DNA from: an uncultured Phycisphaerales bacterium
Lineage (GTDB): Bacteria; Planctomycetota; Phycisphaerae; UBA1845; CAIVHJ01
Direction of reading: 5' to 3'
Assembly: GCA_903905665.1 (NCBI GenBank)
Contig: CAIVHJ010000395.1
Coordinates: 1-15,478, forward strand
DNA length: 15,478 bases
Position 1 is the stretch's first letter; the number at the start of each line of letters is the position of its first letter. Made by a program: the position numbers and the translations under genes. Under the pieces are notes generated by a model. That model was not told where the DNA came from. It saw nothing but the letters and a program-made list of their open reading frames with translations, and ran no database searches. Positions 1-6,595 of the stretch are shown in pieces.

Positions 1-4
1 CGCC

Positions 5-77
5 ATCCATGGCTGTCCATTGTTCACCTCCATGTTCCCAAAACACACATCAAGGTGTAACAATATCAGCCATGGAT
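5..77. repeat. Imperfect 25-nt inverted repeat (long hairpin)
   Basis: The arms at 5-29 and 53-77 are reverse complements except for a short mismatch and one-base bulges. The outer 11 bases (ATCCATGGCTG against CAGCCATGGAT) pair perfectly, and the inner ATTGTT and CACCT blocks also pair. About 23 bases separate the arms. No coding region covers it. It could be an RNA hairpin at the end of a gene lying left of the window, or the remains of a small palindromic element. The structure is seen directly; the role is unknown. Confidence 0.6.
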
Positions 78-120
78 AGTTATGCATCACCCTCACCTCC
101 TTGACGAGAAATCTTGCTCA

Positions 121-194
121 GGGAGGGGCGAGGGGAGGGTTACAATTCCTTGTTTTCCCCCTCACCCTACCCTCTCCCCCAAAGGGGAGAGGGG
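121..194. repeat. C-rich/G-rich intergenic hairpin repeat
   Basis: A G-tract block (121-139, four runs of three or four G) is followed by a C-tract block (157-180) and a perfect 9-bp hairpin, CCTCTCCCC at 171-179 against GGGGAGAGG at 184-192, with loop CAAA. The C-tract and the first G block can also pair with each other, so two alternative folds are possible. Sequences of this kind are common as dispersed intergenic repeats in several bacterial phyla. It lies 3' of the phosphatase gene on the minus strand and may shape that transcript end. No U-run follows on the minus strand, so a classical terminator is not supported. Confidence 0.5.
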
Positions 195-293
195 TAATGG
201 GATCGGCCCTTAACATTATATGCCAAAGCAACTTCCGGGATGCGGATGGAGACCGATGGGGTGCGAAATAAGGGTGGATGGGATAAGACTGTT

Positions 294-1487
294 CTAACCT
301 GTGATTTCAACGACGAGCATGGTCACGTCGTCGCGGGGATTGAGGCTGCCCTCCTCGGTATCCATGATCTGTTCGAGATGATGAACCAGGTCCTGACCGG
401 AAAGGCTTACGATTTTCTGAAATTCGCGTTTGTAACGGGGCTCCCCTGTCTGCGAATCGCGGTTTTCCACAAACGCCAACTCCATCCCGTCGCTAAACAG
501 GATAAGTTTCTGGCCGGGTACCAGCTGAACTATTTTGTCTGGAAATTCCTGACCCTCAAAAAGTCCAAGGATCGATCCATCGCTTTTGAGTTCCCTCATT
601 TCTCCGCCGGGATCGACCAGAATCGGGAACGGATGCCCCGCGCGAGCAAACTGCAGTGTTCGCTCGCGAATATTGAACACGCAGTAACTGACCGTCACGA
701 ACTGCGAGTTCTTGAGTCGCTCGCTCACCAATGATTCGTTGAGTCGATACAAAGTCTCGGAGGGTTTCAGCAGGCGATAACCGGCAGGACCGATCTCTTT
801 GTTGACCAGACTTCGCTTGATATACACCGTCAGCAGGCTCGCCGCCATACCGTGCCCGACCGCATCCGCCACGTAAAAACTCACGTGCTGTTCATCCATT
901 CGGGAAATGTCATAGATGTCGCCCGAAACCCATGAAGCCGGACGATAAAGCACCGAAAACCGAACCCCGTCCAGTTGTGGAATCACTCGTGGTAAAAACT
1001 CGTCCTGCAACCGCCTCGCCAACCGCATGTCCTGATCCACCTCGGCGAACTGCTTGTTGATGTGCTGGCTCAATCGTTGCATGTGGCGCATTTCTGTTTG
1101 GGCCCGTCGCACGATCTGCTGATAGTGATGAATCGAAGCCAAACGACCGTACAACTCGTCGGCGGAAATGTCTCCCCGGGTTACCTGCACCCATTCGGGA
1201 ATCTGATGATGGCACTGGAACGATCCGTCAACCAGGATCAGGCACGCCACGCCGACGGCGTCGATCGAGTCGAACAGCCGGACCATGGCTTCGGCCCCTC
1301 CCGGCGGGGTCGCCATCGGAGAATCAATGATCACGACTTGTGGATTGAACTCCCCCAGATGCTGAAGGGCGTCCTGACACGACAGGCATTCATATGCAGA
1401 ACTGCGAAGATTCTCGCCCATCGCACGAACGGCATCGTGAATTTGCTGAGTTTCCCGAACAATCATGATTTTAGGGACGGAAGACAT
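294..1487 (-). CDS. PP2C/SpoIIE-family serine phosphatase with degenerate receiver domain
   Basis: Likely a 397-residue cytoplasmic PP2C-type phosphatase of the RsbU/SpoIIE class, which usually dephosphorylates STAS anti-anti-sigma proteins. Residues 1-120 look like a response-regulator receiver: IMIVRE at strand 1 and VVIIDSP with Asp55 at strand 3. The acidic pair of strand 1 is replaced by Arg-Glu, and the conserved Lys is not evident, so phosphorylation is doubtful. A helical linker (about 120-165) leads to the phosphatase domain. Its metal-ligand motifs are intact: SGDIYD (190/193), ADAVGHG (208), FSDG (333) and RDDVT (386/387). The ATG at 1487 is preferred because AAAGG lies six bases upstream; a GTG at 1502 would add five residues. 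It is the last gene after two DUF192 genes (48-bp gap). No anti-sigma, STAS or sigma gene is in the window, so the target is unknown. Confidence 0.9.
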   Translation of the reverse strand: MSSVPKIMIVRETQQIHDAVRAMGENLRSSAYECLSCQDALQHLGEFNPQVVIIDSPMATPPGGAEAMVRLFDSIDAVGVACLILVDGSFQCHHQIPEWVQVTRGDISADELYGRLASIHHYQQIVRRAQTEMRHMQRLSQHINKQFAEVDQDMRLARRLQDEFLPRVIPQLDGVRFSVLYRPASWVSGDIYDISRMDEQHVSFYVADAVGHGMAASLLTVYIKRSLVNKEIGPAGYRLLKPSETLYRLNESLVSERLKNSQFVTVSYCVFNIRERTLQFARAGHPFPILVDPGGEMRELKSDGSILGLFEGQEFPDKIVQLVPGQKLILFSDGMELAFVENRDSQTGEPRYKREFQKIVSLSGQDLVHHLEQIMDTEEGSLNPRDDVTMLVVEITG

Positions 1488-1535
1488 AGCCTGCCTTTTC
1501 ACGGGACCGAACTTATTTCCTTCAGATCGGTCGAT

Positions 1536-2087
1536 TCAGCCACCCATATTAAGCACCTCTGGGGGAATTTCCAGATGATCTCCTTCGTGGATGTTCCAGC
1601 GGGCCCCAATTCCCGCCCGAACCTCCAGCGCCAACCGCGCCGGAAGCCCCGATGGATAATCTGACGTATCGAGCGGCGTCATCGTGCAAATCTTGACGAT
1701 TGTTCCGTCGGTCCGGGCATAGGCAATATCCAGAGGAATAATCGTGTTCTTCATATAAAAATAACGCGGTTTCTCGTCGTCAAAAACAAACAGCATCCCC
1801 CGCTCGGTTTCGTCAGGAAGCGGGGCCATTTGATCGGCTCGGACCCACATCAGTCCATACTCGTGTTCTTTTTCGGTTCGGGCGATCCATACCTCGCATT
1901 CGTGGTTCCCGATGTGAATGCGGGCGGTTTTCATCTGGTCCAGTCGGTTTTTTTCGACCGGTTTACCGGGGCGAGAATAGGTTAGGGTGATTGCTGCGAC
2001 GACCCCTGCCGTCACAATCACAACAAGCACCCAAAGCCGTCGTCGCCCCGTCGGCGGGCGCGAACTTGGTTTTCCGGAATGTTCCAT
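1536..2087 (-). CDS. DUF192 family protein, membrane-anchored paralogue
   Basis: A 183-residue member of the DUF192 family (small beta-rich, usually exported proteins of unknown function). After a basic start, a hydrophobic segment (LWVLVVIVTAGVVAAITL, about residues 17-34) should anchor it in the membrane with the domain outside. Family hallmarks are present: YGLM...MAPL, RGMLFVFD, MKNTIIPLDIAYA and ALEVRAG. The frame stays open to 2306, but that stretch overlaps the upstream paralogue and reads as out-of-frame sequence. The ATG at 2087 starts just two bases after the stop of that paralogue, so translational coupling is likely. It closely matches its neighbour across the whole domain (LxQMKTA, VWxART, ADQMAPL, IPLDIA, ARTDGTI), which indicates a tandem duplication. 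Confidence 0.88.
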   Translation of the reverse strand: MEHSGKPSSRPPTGRRRLWVLVVIVTAGVVAAITLTYSRPGKPVEKNRLDQMKTARIHIGNHECEVWIARTEKEHEYGLMWVRADQMAPLPDETERGMLFVFDDEKPRYFYMKNTIIPLDIAYARTDGTIVKICTMTPLDTSDYPSGLPARLALEVRAGIGARWNIHEGDHLEIPPEVLNMGG

Positions 2088-2089
2088 GT

Positions 2090-2581
2090 TTATTCGGTCC
2101 AGACGGAGGATGGAATTTCCATTCGATCGCCTTCGGCAATTCCGAGCTGCGCAAAAACTCCTGCGTTGACTTCCAGGGCGAACCGGGCCGGTCCGTCGGA
2201 GTAATAGTTCTGGTCCGACAACGGTTCCATCGTGTGTATTCGGATGATCGTGCCGTCGGTGCGAGCAAAGGCGATATCGAGCGGGATGAGGGTATTGTGC
2301 ATCCAAAATGATCGTTCGGCTTCATCCCCGAACACAAACAACATTCCTCGCTGGGTTCCGTCCTCCAGCGGCGCCATCTGATCGGCGGTCACGAACATCA
2401 AACCGTTGCTCAGCTCCTCGCCGGTTCGCGCCAACCAAACGTGGAACACCTGACCGTCAATGGTCAAATCTGCTGTCTTCATTTGCGACAGATTGTTTCC
2501 GTGTAAGTCATTGGTGCACCCACAACACACCCAAATCAGTCCCGACAGACCCATCGCAACCCATGTCAATCTTTGAATCAT
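2090..2581 (-). CDS. DUF192 family protein, probable lipoprotein paralogue
   Basis: A 163-residue DUF192 protein, first gene of the minus-strand group running to 294. The N-terminus is a short basic start plus a hydrophobic stretch ending in WVCCGC, so lipidation at Cys22 (after Gly21) is plausible, though the Cys-Cys just before it is not a textbook lipobox. The domain shows NGLMFVTADQMAPL, RGMLFVFGDE, HNTLIPLDIAFA and FALEVNAG. Where most members and its neighbour have MKNT, this copy has MHNT. The upstream sequence is G-rich with no clear ribosome site. It diverges from the antiporter gene across about 165 bp. Function of the family is not established. Confidence 0.88.
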   Translation of the reverse strand: MIQRLTWVAMGLSGLIWVCCGCTNDLHGNNLSQMKTADLTIDGQVFHVWLARTGEELSNGLMFVTADQMAPLEDGTQRGMLFVFGDEAERSFWMHNTLIPLDIAFARTDGTIIRIHTMEPLSDQNYYSDGPARFALEVNAGVFAQLGIAEGDRMEIPSSVWTE

Positions 2582-2671
2582 GAACCCAGCCCCCCACCGT
2601 GAATTCTTTCATCGTAAAATCGTTCCATCTAAAAAGCAATCAGCGTACCCCCTAATCTTTTTATCGGGCCA

Positions 2672-2701
2672 TTGTGGAGCGATTCCCCAGTTCGTTATGA
2701 T
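2672..2701 (+). promoter_or_regulatory. Possible sigma70-type promoter for the antiporter gene
   Basis: TTGTGG (2672-2677) and TATGAT (2696-2701) are separated by 18 bp and lie about 48 bp upstream of the ATG at 2749. The -10 matches the consensus at five of six positions, the -35 only at three. It sits in the divergent region between the antiporter and the DUF192 operon. The call rests on motif matching by eye only. Confidence 0.3.
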
Positions 2702-2748
2702 TTCACACGTTGGGATGATGGTTTCATTGAAGATGACGGGAACGATTG

Positions 2749-4365
2749 ATGACTGATTCGAACCAATGCCCTGCGAGCGATAATCCGACGGAGGCTTCGG
2801 CGGATGCGGGACTTCACGTGCGATGGTCGTGTCGTTCTGTCGCGCTAGGCCTCGTCGGACTAATCGTTGTATACCTGATCCTCCTGTTTTTCGGCGCCAT
2901 TCCCCAACCCTCCGTGAATCATGCCCCATCGACTTATGCTCCAGAGATCCCCAATCAAAATACACCTTCCGAAATCCGCAACCCGCAATCCACAATCGAA
3001 AATCTCTCGCCGCCGATGTGGGCGGTCGCTCCGTTTGTCGCACTGCTGCTGGGCATTGCCGTATTGCCGCTCATCCCCGCTGCGCAACACTGGTGGCATT
3101 CCAACAAAAATAAATTTCTGCTCGCTACGATTCTCGGACTCGCAACACTGGGGTACTACTATTTCCTTCATCCCGGCGGACTCGACAACCACTTCACGCA
3201 TCAACACGCCACCTCTTCCGGCGGATCAACGGTCGGTGCGGTTTTGTGCAACAGTCTGTTGGCGGAATATGTGCCGTTCATCACGCTGCTGTTCTCCCTG
3301 TACGTCATCAGCGGGGGAATCAATTTACGAGGCGACCTGCGCGCCCGCCCATCCACCAATTGCATGTTTCTGGGCGCCGGGACCATCTTGGCCAGCTTCA
3401 TCGGCACTACCGGCGCAGCCATGGTGCTCATCCGGCCTCTGCTGTCCACCAACGCCGAACGAAAACTAAAGACCCATACCGTCATCTTCTTTATCTTCAT
3501 GGTGTGTAACTGCGGCGGACTGTTGCTGCCGATCGGGGATCCACCGCTATTTCTGGGCTATCTGAAAGGTGTGCCGTTTCTATGGACGCTGAAGTTGTTT
3601 CCGTATTGGATGACCCTCAATGGGGTACTGCTCCTGATCTATTTCATCTGGGACACTTGGGCGTATCGACACGAATCACCGACGGACATCCGGCGCGACA
3701 TCGCCGCTGTGGAACCACTGCGCCTCGTCGGTTCGTTCAATGTGACGCTGCTGTTGGGCGTGATTCTGTGCGTGGGACTCGTCGTACCGGGCCAGCCGTT
3801 TCCCGGAACCTCATTCGTCACGCCCGTTTATCTGCGCGAGGCGATCATGCTGGGCCTGGTCGCGTGCTCGCTACTGTGCGTTTCCGTCGAAGGGCGAATT
3901 CGCAACCAGTTTGACTACTCCGCCATCATCGAAGTAGCGGCGCTGTTCTTCGGCATCTTCATCGCGATGCAAGTTCCGATCGAAATTCTCAACCTCCAAG
4001 GACCGCGAATGGGATTGGATTCACCGGTGAAGTATTTCTGGGCGAGCGGATTACTATCGAGCTTTCTGGATAACGCCCCGACGTATGTCGTATTCTTCGA
4101 GGCAGCCAATTCGCTCACTCACTCTCCCGGCTCCGGAATTTTACAACTGCTCAGCCAACACTACATCCGCGAGGACTTGCTCGCAGCCGTCAGTCTCGGC
4201 GCCGTCTTCATGGGCGCCAACACCTACATCGGAAACGGCCCGAATTTCATGGTCAAAAGCATCGCCGAAACTTCGGGAGTTAAGATGCCATCTTTCTTCG
4301 GCTATATGCTCTACAGCATCGCCATTCTCATCCCGCTGTTCGTCGTGATTTCCTTCGTTCTGTGA
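2749..4365 (+). CDS. Sodium:proton antiporter / CitMHS_2-like ion transporter
   Basis: A 538-residue polytopic inner-membrane transporter of the ion-transporter superfamily, in the group annotated as putative citrate transport or sodium:proton antiporter. After a cytoplasmic start there is a first helix (about residues 32-50), a hydrophilic loop, then about eleven further hydrophobic segments. Family signatures are GTTGAAMVLIRPLL, CGGLLLPIGDPPLFLG, SFLDNAPTYVVFF and GANTYIGNGPNFMV, the last two being the paired re-entrant-type motifs of this superfamily. The ATG at 2749 is preferred over the TTG at 2746. The loop after helix 1 contains a heptameric DNA repeat (2971-3005) read in frame. Substrate cannot be told from sequence: Na+/H+ exchange is the usual annotation, citrate or another anion the alternative. 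Confidence 0.87.
   Translation: MTDSNQCPASDNPTEASADAGLHVRWSCRSVALGLVGLIVVYLILLFFGAIPQPSVNHAPSTYAPEIPNQNTPSEIRNPQSTIENLSPPMWAVAPFVALLLGIAVLPLIPAAQHWWHSNKNKFLLATILGLATLGYYYFLHPGGLDNHFTHQHATSSGGSTVGAVLCNSLLAEYVPFITLLFSLYVISGGINLRGDLRARPSTNCMFLGAGTILASFIGTTGAAMVLIRPLLSTNAERKLKTHTVIFFIFMVCNCGGLLLPIGDPPLFLGYLKGVPFLWTLKLFPYWMTLNGVLLLIYFIWDTWAYRHESPTDIRRDIAAVEPLRLVGSFNVTLLLGVILCVGLVVPGQPFPGTSFVTPVYLREAIMLGLVACSLLCVSVEGRIRNQFDYSAIIEVAALFFGIFIAMQVPIEILNLQGPRMGLDSPVKYFWASGLLSSFLDNAPTYVVFFEAANSLTHSPGSGILQLLSQHYIREDLLAAVSLGAVFMGANTYIGNGPNFMVKSIAETSGVKMPSFFGYMLYSIAILIPLFVVISFVL
2971..3005 (+). repeat. Five-unit heptamer repeat inside the antiporter gene
   Basis: Five degenerate 7-base units lie in tandem: GAAATCC, GCAACCC, GCAATCC, ACAATCG, AAAATCT. 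They encode residues about 75-86 (SEIRNPQSTIEN) in the hydrophilic loop after the first membrane helix. Short heptad repeats of the AATCCGC type are known as dispersed intergenic repeats in several bacterial groups; finding one inside a gene suggests insertion or expansion in a tolerant loop. Confidence 0.55.
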
Positions 4366-4389
4366 TTTATGGCCGGATTTTCTGGTGCG

Positions 4390-4752
4390 TCATCGGGAAT
4401 CGGCCCGCATCAGCGAGCCGGCGATTTTGGCGTGGGACTGAACCTTGCGTTTGAGGCTTTTGGCGGCTGGGGTTTCCGGGCGATTATTGCTGTGGATCAG
4501 GTCTTGCAATTCGCACACTTCCTCCACCGACATATCCAACGGCGGAAGAAAGTAGGAAGGCGCCACCTGATAACTGTCGATCCGGCGACTGTATTCCAGT
4601 GGAACACCGGCGCAACGCAGCGTGCGAATGTCGCGGAAAATCGTTCGACGGTCCACGTCCAATTGCCGAACGAGTGTTTCCACCGTGCAGGTTTGCCTTG
4701 CCCGCAACTGCGCCAGAATATTCATAATGCGTCGAAATCGTTTGTCTGACAT
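4390..4752 (-). CDS. Short HTH transcriptional regulator, YafY-like without WYL domain
   Basis: A 120-residue DNA-binding protein. Residues 4-60 form a winged helix-turn-helix of the HTH_11/DeoR-YafY type, with recognition region DRRTIFRDIRTLRCAGVPLEYS and a following YQVAP wing. After the LPPLDMSVEEV segment, where YafY-family proteins continue into a large WYL ligand domain, this protein keeps only a short helical tail and stops. It may be a natural short form or a truncated regulator. The ATG at 4752 is preferred because AAGGA lies four bases upstream (AAGGACGCGATG); a GTG at 4803 would add 17 residues unlike the family. It converges on the antiporter gene with a 24-bp gap. Its targets are unknown. 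Confidence 0.8.
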   Translation of the reverse strand: MSDKRFRRIMNILAQLRARQTCTVETLVRQLDVDRRTIFRDIRTLRCAGVPLEYSRRIDSYQVAPSYFLPPLDMSVEEVCELQDLIHSNNRPETPAAKSLKRKVQSHAKIAGSLMRADSR

Positions 4753-4826
4753 CGCGTCCTTATCCTTGTCAAAATCGTTCAGCTGGGAGACGGCCAATAC
4801 CACCGCATTCCATCCCCCTTTGACGG

Positions 4827-4832
4827 ATTATA
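4827..4832 (-). promoter_or_regulatory. Possible -10 element of the HTH regulator gene
   Basis: On the minus strand this reads TATAAT, about 75 bases upstream of the preferred start at 4752. No good -35 is visible at 16-18 bp. The surrounding ATTATAAT is almost a palindrome, so the element could be read on either strand. Confidence 0.25.
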
Positions 4833-4834
4833 AT

Positions 4835-5129
4835 CGAACCGTCTGGCTTTTCACCAGATGTTTTCGCAACCCCAAGGTGGTGTTCAGGATACAGATTTTG
4901 GTTTCCTGCGCCAAGAGAGGCAAATCCGCACCAACTGCACCCCAATGGCTAGTATTATCGCAAGCAAAGACACCCATATCTATGGTGTTATCATCCGCCT
5001 GTATCTTGCGCAACACCAATGGACCGATCAGATTACATCAATTGATGGATGGCCAAGAACAGCCGCCTTCGCCGCTCTAACACATCTTTGATAATGAGAG
5101 AAAAGGTTCAGTTTTTTTTGACGGCGCTG
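4835..5129. other. Gene-free stretch between the HTH regulator and the RRM gene
   Basis: Open frames here are short and lack family features, good ribosome sites or a plausible protein pattern. I see no tRNA-like fold and no strong terminator. The stretch ends at the possible promoter of the RRM gene. Nothing else supportable is seen. Confidence 0.5.
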
Positions 5130-5158
5130 TTTTCAAAGAATCCAGCGCAGGGTATAAT
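5124..5158 (+). promoter_or_regulatory. Possible promoter and palindrome upstream of the RRM gene
   Basis: A perfect TATAAT lies at 5153-5158. The best -35 at a normal distance is TTTTCA at 5130-5135 (17-bp spacer, four of six matches). A better-looking TTGACG at 5118-5123 is 29 bp away, too far. GCGCTG (5124-5129) and CAGCGC (5143-5148) form an inverted repeat with a 13-bp centre that overlaps the -35 and spacer, a place where a repressor could act. Transcription from here would give a leader of about 180 bases before the RRM start. Confidence 0.45.
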
Positions 5159-5345
5159 ACTCAACGGTTGGTTTGTCGAACGGCGGACGTCCTCTGACGC
5201 ATGTGAGTATGCATGATGTTCATGTCTGGATCGCTTTGCCCGGATCGTCTTCCTACCTTCTTGGGCCCGAATGTGGAGGCCCCTTTCACCAGGACCCTGA
5301 AAGTCAAAATGCGGGTCTGATTGGCCATCGACAGGAGCAAATACG

Positions 5346-5699
5346 ATGGGCAAAAAGTTGTATGTTGGAAATCTGAGCTACACCGTGACCAGCTCAGACC
5401 TGGAACAGATGCTGTCCCAGCACGGAAAAGTGGAAAGCGCCGAGGTCATCACGGATCGGATCACCGGCCGGAGCAAAGGGTTTGGGTTTGTGGAGATGAG
5501 TTCCGATGAGGAAGCTCAGGCTGCCATTGACGCCCTGAACGGTCAGGATCACAACGGTCGGGCGCTGACCGTTAACATCGCCAAACCGCGCGAACCGCGG
5601 ACGGGTGGTGGTGGTGGTGGTGGTGGTGGTGGTGGTGGTGGCGGCGGTGGATTCCGAGGGGGTCCTCGCGGGGGTGGACATGGACGCGACCGTCGTTAA
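5346..5699 (+). CDS. RRM-type RNA-binding protein with glycine-rich tail
   Basis: A 117-residue cytoplasmic protein with one RNA recognition motif (residues 3-80) and a Gly/Arg-rich tail. The two RNA-contact motifs are complete: RNP2 LYVGNL (5-10) and RNP1 KGFGFVEM (44-51). The tail starts with 16 consecutive glycines (87-102), then FRGGPRGGGHGRDRR. Such proteins resemble cyanobacterial Rbp and plant glycine-rich RNA-binding proteins and are thought to act as RNA chaperones, often cold-induced. AGGAG at 5333-5337 gives a well-spaced ribosome site for this ATG. The glycine run is encoded mostly by twelve identical GGT codons. It is a single gene closed by a strong terminator. Cold regulation is an inference from family and the long leader. 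Confidence 0.93.
   Translation: MGKKLYVGNLSYTVTSSDLEQMLSQHGKVESAEVITDRITGRSKGFGFVEMSSDEEAQAAIDALNGQDHNGRALTVNIAKPREPRTGGGGGGGGGGGGGGGGFRGGPRGGGHGRDRR
5604..5639 (+). repeat. (GGT)12 trinucleotide microsatellite
   Basis: Twelve perfect GGT units in frame encode most of the polyglycine run of the RRM protein. Slippage in whole units would change tail length without breaking the frame. Confidence 0.95.
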
Positions 5700-5732
5700 T
5701 CGTCGTTCGTAAAGTGTTTTTCCCAAAGATCA

Positions 5733-5766
5733 CAGAGGCTGTCGGTTTCCGACAGCCTCTGTTGCT
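5733..5766 (+). terminator. Intrinsic terminator of the RRM gene
   Basis: A perfect 13-bp stem (CAGAGGCTGTCGG at 5733-5745 with CCGACAGCCTCTG at 5749-5761) with a TTT loop is followed by TTGCTTTT. It starts 34 bases after the RRM stop codon. The minus-strand side lacks a U-run, so it serves mainly the plus-strand transcript. Confidence 0.9.
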
Positions 5767-5793
5767 TTTCCATCCTTTCGGTCCTTCGATCGG

Positions 5794-6408
5794 TCACGTG
5801 TCTTTTTTTCCCACCGCGATGAAATAGTATCCGCCGAGCCGCTCCTGCAAGCGAACATCATCGAGGAGATTTTGCATCTCCACTCCATAGGAGCGTCGCG
5901 TTTCGACGTGGTTCCATTTCAGCCAGCCCCGTGCCAACGCACCCAACGGCCCCCATCCGTGAAACGTTCCAAAATCGAGCACAACCAGACGGCCTCCGTT
6001 CACCAGATGGTCGCTCGCGCTCCGAAGCGATCGAGACCAATCGGGAATCATGCTCAGGCTATAGGAATACAGAATCGCGTCAAACCGATCCGGCCATTGG
6101 ATTTCGGCGGCGTCCGACTCGACCAGTTCGACGTTGGACCAACCCGCTTGTTTCACCCTTTGACGGGCGCGAACCAGCATGTCTTTTGAAAAATCCATCC
6201 CCACCAGCCGACCTCGATTCGGATCAAGATGCGGGAGGATCAATCGAAAGTTCAATCCCGTTCCGCATCCGACCTCCAGCACCTGATGGTGCGGTTGCAA
6301 CTCAAGCATCGCCGTCGCCGCACGCCGACCGCGCAAAAACATCCATCGCGTCGCGTCATAAACGGACGCATGAAAACGATAAAATCGCTGAACGACCGTT
6401 TCCGGCAA
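5794..6408 (-). CDS. Class I SAM-dependent methyltransferase, BtaB/PmtA-like
   Basis: A 204-residue Rossmann-fold methyltransferase. Motif I is VLEVGCGTGLNF (from residue 43), the acidic ribose-binding residue is Asp72 in VGMDFS, and AILYSYSLSMIPDW and GGRLVVLDFG form the later motifs. The N-terminal FYRFHASVYDATRWMFLRGR resembles bacterial lipid-headgroup methyltransferases (phosphatidylethanolamine or diacylglyceryl-homoserine N-methylation), which suggests but does not prove a lipid substrate. No btaA-like gene is nearby. The start is a TTG: GAGGAG sits six bases upstream, a stop codon closes the frame further up, and the next Met (residue 23) would remove the conserved N-terminus. It is a single gene, divergent from the tmk operon and convergent with the RRM gene. 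Confidence 0.85.
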   Translation of the reverse strand: MPETVVQRFYRFHASVYDATRWMFLRGRRAATAMLELQPHHQVLEVGCGTGLNFRLILPHLDPNRGRLVGMDFSKDMLVRARQRVKQAGWSNVELVESDAAEIQWPDRFDAILYSYSLSMIPDWSRSLRSASDHLVNGGRLVVLDFGTFHGWGPLGALARGWLKWNHVETRRSYGVEMQNLLDDVRLQERLGGYYFIAVGKKDT

Positions 6409-6435
6409 GAACCGCTCCTCTGCGGTCTCGCTTCT

Positions 6436-6447
6436 ATTTCATGAAAT
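6436..6447. promoter_or_regulatory. 12-bp perfect palindrome in the divergent region
   Basis: ATTTCATGAAAT lies 28 bp upstream of the methyltransferase start. A perfect palindrome there could be an operator, but no second copy was noticed in the window, and its length is compatible with chance. Confidence 0.25.
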
Positions 6448-6595
6448 GGAATCTGTCAAGAGAGGAACAGGCGTTTATTGACCGTTTGGGTTTCTCCGCT
6501 ACTCGGAGACTCCGTTTTCACGGTTGCTCTGACGATTCCTGCACCCGTGCTCAAGAGGGACGACGGCAAGCCGAGTTTCGGACGAGATTGCGTGA

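Noticed and set aside
240..734. Plus-strand frame of 164 codons
   Set aside because: Lies antisense to the phosphatase C-terminus, has no family features, and the opposite strand encodes a clear PP2C domain.
2088..2306. N-terminal extension of the second DUF192 gene to 2306
   Set aside because: It overlaps the first DUF192 gene almost to its centre and reads as Arg/His-rich out-of-frame sequence; the ATG at 2087 gives a normal protein with a membrane anchor.
4622..5080. Plus-strand frame of 152 codons
   Set aside because: Starts inside the HTH gene on the other strand and shows no recognisable domain or ribosome site.
5118..5158. TTGACG plus TATAAT as a standard promoter
   Set aside because: The spacer is 29 bp, far outside the 16-18 bp range; a weaker -35 at 5130 is used in the feature call.
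6493..6519. Small hairpin TCTCCG/CGGAGA followed by TTTT as a terminator
   Set aside because: Only a 6-bp stem, the T-run is separated from it, and no plus-strand gene ends before it.
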